The notes beneath the pieces are model-generated. The model searched no databases, was not told where the DNA came from, and worked only from the letters and a program-made list of their open reading frames with translations. Of a stretch of 64,000 nt of DNA, positions 11,505-24,600 are shown piece after piece. The stretch spans positions 1-64,000 of the forward strand of contig DF237382.1 of assembly GCA_000708835.1 (NCBI GenBank), written 5' to 3'. This DNA comes from Klebsormidium nitens (taxonomy: Eukaryota > Streptophyta > Klebsormidiophyceae > Klebsormidiales > Klebsormidiaceae). A program made the position numbers and the translations under genes. The stretch's first letter is position 1, and each line of letters opens with the position of its first letter.

Positions 11505-14500
11505 ATGGGGTTTGACGTCACGTGTCCGAGCGATGGGGAGTGCAGTGCCTGGGTGTTTCAGTATTTTCACGATTGTGTGTGCAACACGCGGGACAAGGTT
11601 TCCTTTGGACTGGGACTGGCGAGCATCTTCTCGTGGGGTGTTGCGGAGATTCCACAGATCATAGCGAATTGGAAGGCAGGCAGTTCCGAACATGTCAGCT
11701 TTGCCTTCATCTTGACCTGGACCATAGGGTGAGTGTGCTTATTGATCTTTAAATTGCTCCATTCTTGGCCGTTAGTTGCTCTGGCATTTTTAGAGTACCT
11801 GACAATGTTGAAGGTGACTTGCTGTGACTCAATGATTAACACATGTCTGGCTACTACGTCCTTTTTCCTGATTACATAGCAGTGCAACCCCGACAGAAGA
11901 AGGGAGTGCAAATCTGTCAGCAATGGGATAGAACTTGGATATATGATTCTTGACTTTATCAACAATGACCTCATTGCTTTCTTTAACAACCTCGTCCATC
12001 ACCACTACAAGTTGCACCTGGCATAACCACCACAACTTCTTCGCACCTCCTTGACTCTCTTCAGGATTTGATCTTTCTTTATTCGTTTTGCAGCGACCTC
12101 TTCAACCTCACTGGTTGCTATCTCACCCCAGCGACCCTCCCCACACAATTCTACACCGCTCTGGTGAGTGCTTAACTCATACCACCAAAAAGCTTAGTTG
12201 CAAACTCCATTCTAAAGAAAACCCTCTCTTTCGTTACTCTGAAAGAATGGAAGTACTTAATCGGTATTTTAGCCACAGCATTCTTATCAGCATTAGAAGT
12301 TAAAATAGGACATAGGTATGACAACAGCATGGAAAAGATCAGAGCAGCATTGTGACAAGGAAGAAGACCGAGTTTTCGGATGTTCAACGCAGACATGTTC
12401 TGTACATTCTCTCCTTCTGCAGCTCTACACTTTGACCACTTTGGTACTCGTCTTTCAACATATATGGTTCACGTGGCTAAAACCCAAGAACTCGCGGGAG
12501 GAGGCTTTGAAGGTGAGCTTCCAGCACCACTGTGCGCAGCCACTAGCATCACTTTGGGGTCGTGCACCGTGTTGCATATGGTGATTCTGTCAGCTGGCTT
12601 TTGTTTCTCTGACTCTAGTACGTCACATAACAGTAAGGATGATGCACGTACGCTGATACGTCTTCTCCGCTTTTTCCTTGTATTCAATGTCATCTATCGC
12701 ATAGATGCATTGACTTGATGTTGGGTTTTGTCGTTTGCTCTATGTCAAGTCGCCTGACTAAAGTAGCAACTTTTAGTGTTTCGACCCTCTTACAAAGGAT
12801 TACAAATGTGCCCTTTCTACATTCCATTCAGAACATGTGATGGATTCTATTTCTTCTGCAAGTGGCGCCTGTTGCATCTTCCATATTCATCCATTCAAGG
12901 AGCTGTGGTTGGCTGGTATACCCTTGCGTAATGTAACAGGTTCCACGTTAATGAAATGGGACTTATCTTCAGCATTGAAAGGAGATAATGATTATAGGAT
13001 AAGGTTTGGAAGGCTTCTCCAACTCGAAAGACCTGTCTGGCAAAAGGATGCCTGGCCAATGATGTACTCTGTCCTCTTCTCGTAACATCCACGTCAAGAT
13101 TGGCATTGTAGTGGTTCATCTGGAAGCGTTTGGAAGCTGTTCAGTAAATAGTAACAATGAGGACCTACTACATGTCTTCGGGCAGTTTTGACTTGTTTGC
13201 GGAGAAAGTTACTTAAGATCAGTGCTCTCAGCCTCAACTAGCAACACCATGCGGCTGCCTTTACGAACGTGCGTTCTTAGGATTCTGCACACACGTTCTC
13301 AGACACAGCCAAAATGACTGCCCTGTAAGTCAATCAGGAGCACATTGAGCCCTCGCTTGTTTTGACAGGCTCCTCTAGTGGAGAATGAGGAGGGCAGCCG
13401 GTCGCAGGGTTCGCTGGAGGGTCTGTTTCCATCAGACCCTTCTCTAGCGGACGGGACCACGATCCCTGGGGATGGAAAGACGAGGCTGGCACGGACAAGA
13501 ACGGCGCCAATCCCGTCTTCAAACGCAACTAGGCAGCGCAACCCGTGAGAAATACCGACTCTACTTCTCTAAAAGGTCGTTAACCACCGTAGTACGTATC
13601 CAAAACATTTCCGACTTTGCAAGTAATAATTTCCCCTGCTTCGATTTTATTTGGCCGTCACCAACTAGGTTCCCATGGTTCAAGTTCCCATGGTCAGGTG
13701 CAACTTTTTCTGAAACTGCTCATGTGTACAGTGTGGACTTCACGTAACTGGCCGTTGTCAAAAGTGCCCAAGAGATTGATTCGTGGACCCATCAGAGTGC
13801 ATGAGCGTCTTCAAGCTCCTGCAGCAAGACAAACGGTCGTGGTGATAGACTGATTGATGGCCTGTCTTCACTGGTGGTCGCTTGTTCATGGCTCAGCTTC
13901 TCGATCAATGAAATAGCATTATAGGTCGCCAACAACGTTGCTTAATGAAGCCTCCTGCGTATGTTTTAGGCAGCCCAGTGGGAACTCGTACAGCTATGGC
14001 AGCTATCGGCGGATGACCATGTCCCCCTCGTTGCATTCGGTGAGGCTCGAATCGCACTCCGTTTCTTGTTACATGTTCCCTTCGACCTCACTCTGTAAGC
14101 ATCATTGCAGTTTCGTGATTCATAGTACTCTTGAGGCAACTTTCTAGGAAGATTACGAAACCCAGTGTTGGGTCGTTTGCGCGGGTACCTTGCGTCAAAG
14201 GAACTGAAAGATTTTTGGATGGCCTTTCGCTTTTCGGCCGTTCACGTTTCTGGACCTTGAGGAGTGTTGAGAAAAGTTCCTTAGAGGTCGCTAGAAAGAT
14301 ACTTTGGCAAGGGAGTAGTTGATGTCAAGCTGATCAGTTCCCATCCTGGACTGATTGCACAGGTTCCTGCTTTGACATCGGAACGACATTACGATATGTA
14401 GACTGTTCTTTCAGAATGCAGCTTGACCATGCCCCTACTTGCTCCGACAGCACTCTACTTGGCAACTCTCACGGTGATTCTCGAAGCAAGTGTTTACAAG

Positions 14501-16659
14501 AATACTGTGCAACGTGACGCTCACAGAGGAATTTTTCACAGCAATGTTGACATCAGTTTCTGGATAAAAGACCAAGAGATCGGAAGTGATCTTTGAAGCC
14601 ATTCATTCTCGTCAATCGCAGATTGGTACGGTCATGATGATCACAACAGGAGTGCAGCTCGTTGCTTCCCCTCTCTTAGGAGGGGCCCCAGGCGGGTTCG
14701 GCGAAATGCTGAGCGGTGGGGGGGTCTCGGGGCGGAAACTGCTGCATGTGAGTTCTTTTTTCGGATATGTAAGTGGATTAGGTGCGTCCGAAGGTTCGCG
14801 GAGAGCGCATGTTGTGAGGCTACTTGACAACCTGCTGTCTCTGTACGGGTGAGTTACAAAAGGTCCGTGGGAGCTTGAGAGCATCTTCTTATCCAAAATT
14901 ACTTGGGCAGTGATCACCCGCGCTCCTGTGTGGCTCGCGGTTGGCATGGACTCGGTCAATCACATTGACATCTGCTTGAAGCAGTGCAGGCATGAAGGAG
15001 GCTGTAATACCAGTGCTTTGGAGTTGAGTGCCCCGGACTGATTCAACGACCTTTGTGACCTATTACAGGCGGGGTATGGTAGCTTTGCAGGCCAGTCGTC
15101 TATCTTCGAACCGGGTGAGCTTCGTTTGCGTTGTCCCTTACTTTTGTCTCCGATCCTATTCTCGCTGTCATAGTTGAAGCTCTCGTCAACCATTCCTTCA
15201 TACCATGGTCTTGTTCAAGGCCCTAACCTGATTTATGTTTGTTAGTTTTTGGGGGTGAGCAGCACGGTCGGGTTGCTGATGGGGTGGGCAATGACGCCCA
15301 TTCTTTGTTAACGTCAAGCTAGTTTTAAAAGCGGCTCTGACTAGATCTCTGTCCTTTTCTTTCCAGAGGTGAGCAGCACGGTGGGGTTGTTGATGGGGTG
15401 GGCCATGACGGCCATTGCTTTCTCTAACCAGTTTGGGTCATCGCTTTGACCAAGCCCTAACCAGATTTCCGCGTGTTCTTCCCAGAGGTGAGCAGCACGG
15501 TGGGGTTGTTGATGGGGTGGGCCATGACGGCCATCTACCTGATGGGCCGCCTGCCCCAGATCCTGCTCAACATCCGGCGCGGCTCCGTCGAGGGCCTCTC
15601 CATGTCCATGTTTGTCTTTGCCATCACGGGGAACGCCACGTACCTGGGCAGGTGAGCTGCTACCCTTAATCCCTTACTCTCGCGTCTGCATATTCACCTT
15701 TCGGCCCTCAGCATTCCGATGTTGGAACGAGTTTTAATTTGCTACTCGGCTCTTTCTGTCCCGGGGTCTAACCTGGCTCCTACCCTTGTTCTTTTTCTTA
15801 GATGCAAATTGGATGTACTTCTACTTTTGAACCTTTCGTGCCCCCATATGGAGCTTCCTACGATCTTATCTACGTGGTTCCTGCCCTGTATGTAACATCA
15901 GAGGATGCCCCGCGAATGGGAAGACACAAAGTCCAGTTTCATGTGTCCTTGTCACAAGTGCTCTGCATTAAGCGACCAGAGGGATAGCATCCTTTCCTGG
16001 CCTGTCAGACTGCCTTTGAGCGAAAAACCAAGGCAGGTGTTGCTCGTGCTAACGAGCTCGAACAGGCTACGGGAGCTCCCTATGCATGTGCTACCTCGTA
16101 GAAGCTCAGGTCAATGGTTTGATTGTACGAACGGCATCGACTTACAGCAGGCTCTTTCCGATTTCCTTCCGAGACTCTGGGGTTCCTTTTCGCAATAGTT
16201 TTCGAGTCTCTGTAATCTCTTCGATTGCTGCGCCTTGCGAAGTCTTCGTGAGCGGATTGCATTGTTCCCCTCCCAGTGCAAGTGGAGGACGGCTTTACTC
16301 TTTGTGCAGCTTGCTCCTACTCGGTGTTCTCACTGATTCGTTTAGGTGTACGACTCGTTCCTCGAAGCCTTCAGCAGCATGTAGGGTGTTAAGTAAAGCC
16401 GATCGAAGCCTTCAGCAGCATGTATGGTGTTAAGTAGAGCCGATCGAAACTCTTTGGCTCACTAGAATTGCCTGACGGTATTTCGGGGTCGAGTTGCAGC
16501 ATTTTGGTACGGAGCGGACCCTGGTCGGAGTTGGGGCCCAACCTGCCGTGGCTGGTGGACGCCGCTTGTTGCCTTGCCATGGACTTAGTCATCCTCGGAC
16601 AGTTTGTGTGGTATAAAGCAATCCGCAAGCAGAGCAACGAGGCTAGCGAAGGAAGCTAA
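11505..16659 (+). CDS. PQ-loop repeat membrane transporter (YPQ1/PQLC2-like)
   Basis: Nine exons: 11505-11728, 12094-12163, 12423-12512, 13369-13544, 13970-14039, 14622-14747, 15069-15114, 15486-15651 and 16500-16659. They give 375 aa with all phases agreeing. Two PQ-loop motifs are seen: EIPQIIANWKAGSSEHVSF at about residues 48-66, and GRLPQILLNIRRGSVEGLS with Pro-Gln at 291-292. Each sits among hydrophobic helices, giving the seven-helix plan of the family. The middle (exons 4-6) is a Ser/Pro/Gly-rich cytosolic loop, as in plant homologues of about 375-390 aa. Family members export cationic amino acids from vacuoles or lysosomes (YPQ1-3, PQLC2); substrate and location here are inferred. The C-terminus (PNLPWLVDAACCLAMDLVIL) is typical. 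Intron 7 carries two upstream copies of the start of exon 8 (listed separately). Confidence 0.92.
15245..15535 (+). repeat. Acceptor-side exon-echo array in PQ-loop intron 7
   Basis: The first 49 bases of exon 8 (15486-15534) occur twice more upstream. A perfect copy is at 15367-15415 and a diverged one at 15253-15300. Spacing is 114 and 119 bases. The intron sequence between copies is also related (CCCTAACC-GATTT strings before the first and third copies), so the unit is intron tail plus acceptor plus exon edge. The middle copy keeps a usable acceptor (TTTCCAG). Splicing there would read 27 codons and stop at TGA 15447-15449, removing the second PQ-loop motif. Confidence 0.9.
16362..16444 (+). 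repeat. 41-base direct tandem duplication in PQ-loop intron 8
   Basis: Two adjacent copies of a unit of about 41 bases (beginning TCGAAGCCTTCAGCAGCATG) differ at only two or three positions. They lie within the last intron, just upstream of the acceptor at 16499. The high identity implies a recent duplication. No exon sequence is included in this one. Confidence 0.85.
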
Positions 16660-17916
16660 AGTCGGGGCTGTAAGAGCTCGTTCGGCGCACATACTGCATA
16701 CTTAATGAGAGCAAGCGGGAGGTTGCGCTGTGTGGCACGCTGACCGGTTCCAATAGTCGAAGATAAAAGTTGAAAGATAGTCAGGTTGCAGCGAGTGTAC
16801 GCTAGCAATCATGCTAGCTCGGGAAGGTCGTCGAAGCGGCACTTTGGGTCGAGTCGCTGCTCGTTGCCATAATGGACTGTGGCCAATCAGTTGGAGACAT
16901 AAGGTTGTGCCATAGCGCATTTTGACCCTAGCCTAGTAGAGGCAAGATCTTGTGAGAGAGATGTACCCGCACGTGTAGCCATGAGATCTAAGCAGGCATG
17001 TAGCTTAGTCTAGTATACGCATCCAGCCTTCCGCATCGTGGACTATTATATGTCAAATATATAAGGACGCATAAACGAGCCTGGTCTTTCTGCGGGACTG
17101 TATCCCAAGAAAGTTAAATTATCGGAGCTACCACACTGAACTGGGGCATGCGTCACGTCGTCGGCCAGGGACCAGTAATATCATACTTAGCATGAGCATG
17201 CATGCATGTGCCAATTCTTGGTTTTGTTGTCATGTAGTATGCAGTTCTTGCGCGCTGTGACTTGCAGTCGATCAATGATTAATGCCAGGATTCCCGGACG
17301 CATGACCTGGGTACACATGATGAAATATAGCCGCACCCGCCCGGGCCAGTGCGCATGGCGTGCAGCATATATCTAGGCGTGCCATCATGATAGCTCAGGC
17401 TTTGACTCACATTGAACTTAATTACGGTTTGTGACGGATCGCTGCAATCTTATATGGGTAGAACATGCATGCGACATAGCAGGGCCGAAATTGTCACAGG
17501 CAGCCCATGATTACTGGTACTGCACCCGTAAGGTAATCAAATCGTGAAAAACCGATTGAAAAGACACCATTCGCTCAAAATCCAGCTATATTTCAACTTA
17601 CAGCATAACCCGCGCGCAAGATGACGGTGATCCATGATACCTGTACACTGCCGACCATATGTAGCAATGGTGTAGCATTGTGGCGATTGACCTTGGGTGT
17701 CAGCACACAGACTCACACAGCCTTGCACAGCAGGACTCGAAAACCACATAACCAGTGTATTGCGCGCCCACATTCCTCGTGTGCTTGTGCAAGTGATGAT
17801 ACGAGGGCTGACATTCAAAGCGGTTGTTTGCAGTCCATGATTGAATCGCAGAAGGGAAGGAAGCCTCAACAGGCACTCAATATTGCGCCTTGGCTGAGGA
17901 AGGTCTGTTCACATAT
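16660..17916. other. Convergent intergenic spacer (PQ-loop / RPL38)
   Basis: No gene is recognised. The stretch is AT-richer than the flanking genes and holds GCATGCATGCATG near 17196, ACATGCATGCG near 17463 and TATATGTCAAATATATAAGG near 17046. It must contain both 3' UTRs. Confidence 0.55.
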
Positions 17917-20785
17917 CTAGATGTCTTGTACATGGAGACCTGCACAAAAAGGAGAATGCTTGATCAGTTTCGGAGTTGGAAGGAGCCTCCAACACCAAAT
18001 CCCTGTTTTCTTAGAAGTTGCTGGCGATACCCAAACGTGATCCTCTCATGCTAAAAACAAACTGATCAACCGGTGATCAACCACGGAACGCACTTTTCCA
18101 GGGGGGGAGAAAGAGCGTATGAATGCAGAAAGATGTCAAAGTACAACACAAGATACAAACGAAGATGGGAGATTCAGTCCTCCTTGGGAGAGCAAAGCAG
18201 CCATTAAGGGCCTCGAGCAACTCGAAGCGCCAGCTAATAATCAGAAACATAGAGAGTATTCAGGAGAGTGCAGGAATTGCAAACATTCCAACAGAATCAG
18301 TATACGCAAGGCTGAGAGCAAGCCCGGAAACCGGCGACTGCTTGTCCAGTCATACAGGCCCCCTAGGCGAGACAAAAAGAGACACTTGCAATTCCGGGAA
18401 GAAAACGCAACCTCAGACACGAGAACTTGATGTTTTCCTAGGGGCCGCAGTGGTTGAGCTTGGCGGCTCTTAAACCCACCGAGCCAAAGAGCACAAGAAA
18501 ATGACGCACAAAACAAGGGCACACCAACTCGATAAGAAAGTTGACGAAAACTTGCCAGAGGCCAGGAGCTCCTGAGCTTGCCAAAAGTAATGTCTAGAAT
18601 CCCCCCCCTCCCCTCAAAGCAAAGGAGGAGTAACCCAATGGCGAGACAAGATGAGCTTGTCGGCCTCAGACCTTGCCTGTGTCCTGCCTCACATACAAAT
18701 CCACAGAAATATCGCTAGACACCTGGAAACAGCGATTGACAAAAGCGAACTGAATATCACCTGGGGGCAGCGATTCGTTCAACTTGTCGGCTTTGATATG
18801 GTGATCAGAAGGGAGAAGCCCAAAGTGGAAAAAGAGAAAGAGAAACAGCACTACTGATGCGGGGGCAGCGACTGTTCGACTAATGGGCTTTGAGACCTGA
18901 AGCGGGACAGAGACCCACCAAAACAGAATAACCAACAGGAGGATTGTAAAAAAAAGGGATTAAAATATACCTGGGGCCAACGACTGCTTGAGCTCAGTGG
19001 TCTTTATATCTCGTTAAATCCCACCCCCAATGAAAGGTGGAGAACCCAGAACGAAGATGAGAAGACGAGAGGAAGACTGACTTTATTGCTCAAACTTGTC
19101 GGCGTTGACACCTGCTGCAGTTACAAACTACCACCTCCAAGGAAAGAAAGATGCGCAGATGAAAGATAAGGACGACGATTGAACCCCACCTGGGGGCAGC
19201 GACTGCTTGAGCTTGTCGGCCTTGATATTGTCGTCAGAAGGAAGGAACCCAAAGGTAGAAAAAGAGAAAGGAGAAACGCAAACTGGGGGCGGTGACTGCT
19301 TGTACTAACGGCTTTGTAACCTAACACAGAACCGGGACCGGCAGAACAAAGAGAAACCAGCTTGCAATTTGTGGGAGAAAGAAAAAAACCCTCACCTGGG
19401 GGCAGCGACTGCTTGAGCTTGTCGGCCTTGTCCTGGTCCACGACGGCCAGGGTGTAGAGGTACCGGCTGCACCGCACCTTGAACTTGGTCACATCCCCCG
19501 TCTTCTTGATCTTCACCGAGCGTGCATCCTTCCTCCGGGCCGTCAGGAGGAAGTCCTTGATCTCGTGAATCTGCTTCGGCTGCAGATGAAAGGGCGGCGC
19601 ACACATCAACTCAGCTTCCGAGAGGGCGTAACGCAGAGAATTGGTGGCTGCGGGAAGGAACGTCCTTCAAATCGAGTTCAGCTCCGCTACATTACTGGGG
19701 CGGTACACTCTCCCACTGCTCTTGGCTTGGTTGTCTTGCTTGGTTGTGAGCAGCAGCTGCTTGCCAAGGTAGTTTCAGGCCGATCACAAAGTCTGTTCAT
19801 TGCTTGAATTCTTCGACTTGGTCATCACTTGGATTCTCAAACATTCTTGACCTCCAAGTAAGAGGTTTACTGGTGAACCAGTGCAACTCCACCGAAACAC
19901 GAGCTCTGCATTCCTCCCCCGATTGCCCGCCTTCCCCAATTGCCCACACAAATGCGCCTGGGTAACCTGACTACAAGGGGCAGCTCTCTTCTTTCTGATA
20001 GCAAAATAGAAGAATTCACCCGTCTATTGACATTCCAGTTGCCTTCCTCCGAACCTCCTTCGAGCCAGCACAACCTAGCCCCAACAGAAGTTGCCTGATT
20101 GGGCTCAAACCCTTCTACTCGGCGCAGAATGAGCAGTATGCCCATCGATGGTGACAGAACTCAGTTTTGGCCCCACAGCTAAATTAATGCTTGCTCCGAT
20201 GCCCTGCCATTCTAGCCAGCCCGAATCCTCCAGCCCACATAAGCGCTTCTCGTTTTCCATCGACATGGACCCGCTTCTGTGCAATGTCTGCGCATCTTGC
20301 AAAGAGAGCTCTCCACTGGCCCAAATCTTCTGCTATCCTTTCTGCTGTCACACGACCTCTGACAGACCTTTACCAGATTGCCCCTACAGTTCCAACATCT
20401 CTGCACTCTATGATGATCCGGGCAACCGTTACCAAGGCGCTGGGTCACATGCTAAAGTAAACCCACACTGGCTTATCACCAGATGGTCCAGGTGCAATAG
20501 CCCATGCTTCGGCCCAACAAAGACACTTATGCGGACCAAACTGACAAATGCAAAAATATGCTCCTAAAGGCATCACGTGCATATAGCACACAAAGCCAAA
20601 AACACCCGTCTACTCCTCATGATTGTTCATTGCAGCTCTGCTACCATTCATTCAATCATTGAGAAACTCGGAGCGGCTTCGCACAATCGACGTTGCACCG
20701 CAGGCCCTCAAAACACACAAAGTGGTACACATGGCCACTTAGAGGTAGCTAAGGCAGACAGGGGAGGAGAGAGGTCTCTTACCAT
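17917..20785 (-). CDS. RPL38: Large ribosomal subunit protein eL38
   Basis: Three coding exons on the minus strand: 20783-20785 (the ATG alone), 19396-19579 and 17917-17939, giving 69 aa, the usual family length. After the initiator Met the protein reads [20 protein letters not shown] and continues with the conserved [12 protein letters not shown] and [13 protein letters not shown]. The last exon supplies only LHVQDI and the stop, matching the L-VQDL tail of plant eL38. The protein is a component of the cytosolic 60S subunit. An intron directly after the start codon is common in plant ribosomal protein genes. The second intron (1456 bases) is largely a tandem array of decayed copies of the end of exon 2. 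A telo-box in the upstream region (21029-21037) is typical of ribosomal protein promoters. Confidence 0.97.
18437..19432 (-). repeat. Donor-side exon-echo array in RPL38 intron 2
   Basis: The exon 2 / intron 2 junction of RPL38 is one end of a tandem array with a period of about 106 bases. Anchor positions (start of the CTGGGGGCAGCG string on the plus strand, or its inferred equivalent) are about 18437, 18555, 18633, 18761, 18859, 18971, 19074, 19190 and 19283, with the real exon at 19396. The copy at 19188-19224 matches the exon edge over 37 bases and keeps a GT donor. The others have point changes and small indels; those at 18437-18633 are weak. The intronic parts of the units are related as well (AGAAAAAGAGAAAG stretches). 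Confidence 0.88.
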
Positions 20786-21625
20786 GGCTGCAGCTTGGAG
20801 GAGATCCGCCCCGCAGGCTCCTAGCGATCGCGCCGATCAACCTGCTTGGCGAAAGAGGTAGGAGAAGGGGCGCGCAAGAGGCTTCCTTCTCTCCGCGTTA
20901 CGCTTGGACTCGGGCGCTTGAGAGGTTGAAGTAGACTTGCGGTAGAGGAAAAGGGTACGTAACGCTTGAATTGCAAACACGGGTGGTAACGGCCAGCTTA
21001 GTCGCGGTGGGTGTGGTAATGGTCTTTGTAGGGTTTTCAAGGGGAACTTAGCATGACCAACATTCTTTGCACACCTCCAATTCCAGCTACGCTGGCAAGC
21101 TTTGGCGGCATTTCTGAATCTTGAGCATGGTGGAATGGCGCATTGGCAAGCACAGCATTCCGTGCTATGTAGAACTGTAGCTCCCTCATGCACAGCTTGA
21201 TCAGTTCGTTTGCTGCCCTGTTGATGAACTAGTTGTCTGCTGATCAGGCCAACACGTTGTTGGTCCACTATGGAAGACAGAAGCTTGGCTCCAAGCATCA
21301 ATGAGACATTTTTCAGCAAGAGCATTGCGGTTCGTATTGAGCTCTGAACTCCACCAAGCCAATCCAAGTTCGTGAAGAGCTTTGATGATGTGATGCGTGG
21401 AAGCAAATGCTCTATGTACAAGCCTCCTGATCATTCACTGCACACCACTCACTTGTACTTTGGCGCCGCATAAGGTTTTAAAGCGTGGTTCGTAATCTCA
21501 AAGCTCATGCTACTCATAGGGCGCCATCGCCAGTGAGCTTGTTTACGAGGACTATAAAGCGGCAGCTTTCTCAAAGCAAGGTGGACACATAGAGAGATAG
21601 GCGTGCATTTGAGCTGGACGTGCGG
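20786..21625. promoter_or_regulatory. Divergent promoter region RPL38 / RPC6
   Basis: This region of 840 bases separates two opposed start codons. TAGGGTTTT at 21029-21037 is a telo-box, a known plant promoter element of translation and ribosome genes that usually works together with TEF or site II motifs. No conserved open frame is seen. Confidence 0.55.
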
Positions 21626-24600
21626 ATGGCGAAAGCGGACCCAGACTCGGCGGTGTTCCGGTTGGAGGAAGCAATCGCGAACCTGTGTCAGGAAAGCGAT
21701 GGGGTAAGGGGGGACGCAAGATGCCATTTGGAGACAAAGCTCGTTTAAGAAGCAGCTTGCAAGTGCCCTTCCTTGGGATTTTCTTGCGAAAGATCTCAGC
21801 TGCAATCGTTATGGTTTGGTGAGATCTATTGCCACCACTTAGGCAACTGCCTCTTTTCCAAATATTCCAAAAGGCGCAGCTGTAAAGTCCAAGAGACGAA
21901 TGGGAAGCCCTCATCGAGTGGGTGAATGTATGTGATGTTTAGACTTCTGTGAATTGTTAAAAGAATGTCCAAGGGAATTGTCGAGCATAAAGTAGCTTTT
22001 TCCAATTACACCGATACTTCTGAGACTCGTCAGCCAATACTTCATCACAAGCTGGGCTTAAATTACAGCTGGCCTCGACAGAAGTCTGCCAGGGCCCCGC
22101 AGGCGCACAGTGTTTAAAGTTCTGTCAGTGAACCCATTTGAAAGGAATACGCTGCTCACACAAGCCGCAGACTCACACTGTTCACACAGATCGCAGACAG
22201 CCACGTTTGGATTGTCTGCTTCATAACTTGCCTGACGTCTATCCATTACTGCGCAGGACGTCACCCAAAGATGCTCTAGGACCAGTTGCCTCGACTTCCC
22301 GCTGGACCAGTTCTGTGGCAGTCTCATCAAATGTGTCTGCGTCACCTGCCGCTATGAGTTGCCTGACGAGTGTTTTGAGTCACTCAGAGATGGATATCAT
22401 ATTTCTGGGGGGAGTGGGGGTGAGGGGGCGCAATATCAAAGTAGGGATTCCCAATCGTTTATCTTTCTTACGCAGGGCGTCACCCAGAAGATGGTCCAAT
22501 TACAGTCCAGTTGTAAGTGTTACCTGCCGCTAAGATCCACCGAACGACTGGTTCGGCTCCAATATCACAGACAGACATTTTTTGATGGAAACAAGCCACA
22601 AAGTCACAATCAAACCAAGTTTCCTGAAGTCACAAGCAAACCAACTGTCCTGAATATCCTTTTTTTCTGGGCAGGGCGTCACCCAGAAGATGCTCCAGGA
22701 TGAGCTGCCGGACATTCCGCTCGAGGAGCTGGGGTCCGCGCTCAATGTGCTGCTGTCGCGGCACCAGCTGCAAATGTACACACAGGCCAGCACGCTCTAC
22801 TACAAGCCAGTCAACCAGGTGGGTTACCTTGACCCGAGATCTGATTGTTGTCCGAGAGTGTGCAGCGCAGAGAAGCAAGCCCATGGTTGGCGTGGTGAAC
22901 CATCGAACTTTATCTGTCTAAACTTGTCTTGTGAGGATTTGCTTCTACGTGTGATTCGACCAGATGCCCTTACTCATGTGAGTATCCAGCAGGTCGTCGT
23001 TGGCATTGGCTCTCCTGAAATTCATCAGAACCAGGTAATGACCCTGAATTTCGGGTGGTCTGTCGTGTTGAAGTCCTTATCAATTCCATAGTGCGCTCAG
23101 ATCCATGCGGCTGCTTATCGTGACTTTTCCCCTCTGCAGGAGGATCGGGTGCGCTTCCGGGGCCTCGGATCCGAAGAAATGCTGGTTTATCAGATCATCC
23201 AGGCGTCGCAAAACATGGGTGAGGCAAGCAAGACTGTGCATGAAACTCATCTTCACTTTTGGTTATTCTTTGGGGCGGAGTTTCGCGTCCGGCTAACCTG
23301 CTGTGCCCGAAACCCCACCGCCTCGCTTCTGTCAACATCTTCAAAAAGCTGCCGCTGGTTTGAAGTACTGGCAGCTTCTTGCGGGTCTTGCTAATCAGCT
23401 AAGTTAGGAGCTAACTTACGCAGTTGACGATCACCAACTCACTTGGTTATACCATAACCTTCCTCCAGGTATCTGGACCCGGGATCTAAAGCTGCGGAGC
23501 AATCTGCAGCAGCCGCAGATCACGAAAATTATTAAGACGCTCGAGGGGCGGCGGCTGATAAAGGCGGTCAAATCTGTTGCGGTAAGCCACCTATTAACCC
23601 CGTCAGAGAATGTGAAAAGCGCTTTCTCAAGTTTTCGACACAATCGTTTGCCTGCCCAGCTCTCCGAAACGAGTGTCGCACCTGTTACCTGCTATCACTG
23701 TCTTCAATCAGGCAGCAGTCTCCAGGTCTGCAACTTGTTTGGGGTTCGGAGGAGCATCAGACCAAGGCGAGAACGAATCTCCGAGTTTCTAACGAAGCTC
23801 AACGAAGCCAGCTTACACCGTCCTTATCACAGATATTACGCCGTCTGGACCTCACGCGGCTGCTTCGCAAAGCAAATAATCCGTGTTTGATAACGCGCCA
23901 GAGGAGTGACGATTGGATTGGGTGTATACACAGCCCGGCTTTCTCTCGTCCAGCACATCTTTTGCTTGTTCCTCACGTTGCTGGGATGTGAACTACCGCG
24001 TAATCTTATTTGAATGCATTGGAAACGAGACAAACTCCGCCCTCCGCAGGACAAAAAAACAGCCAGCGTTACTTGTTGTAGGTTATCAGCCGTCCCGAAT
24101 CGTCACAACGTCAAGAACGATGCAAATCTCAAACTTAAAGAAGTCGATCGTTCTCGCTCCCGCGGGGCACAGCAAGATTCAAGTGAACTGTCCATGCTCC
24201 ACGATATTCCTGCGCCCCACCATCAGACGCTCGGACTCTCCACAGAAAATAGATAAACCCCTCATAATCTCGTCAAAGTCCCGTCAAGATCCTAACCCAA
24301 ATCCTCTCTGCGCAGAGCAAGAACCGCAAGGTATACATGCTGTACGAGATCGAGCCGTCGCGCGAGATCACGGGCGGAGCTTGGTACACGGAACAGGAAT
24401 TTGACGCGGAGTTCATCGGAGTGCTGCGCGAGGCCGTCAAAAAGTTCGTGGAGAACCAGGGAAAGGTCACGCTGGAGGAGATTGCGGCGTTCGTCAAGTC
24501 GTCGGGCGCGACCAAGGTGGGGAGGAAAAGGATTCCTCATCCTTGCTTCCATATTCCATTACCTATTTCATGCACTGTAGGAATCCACTTGTTTTAGACC

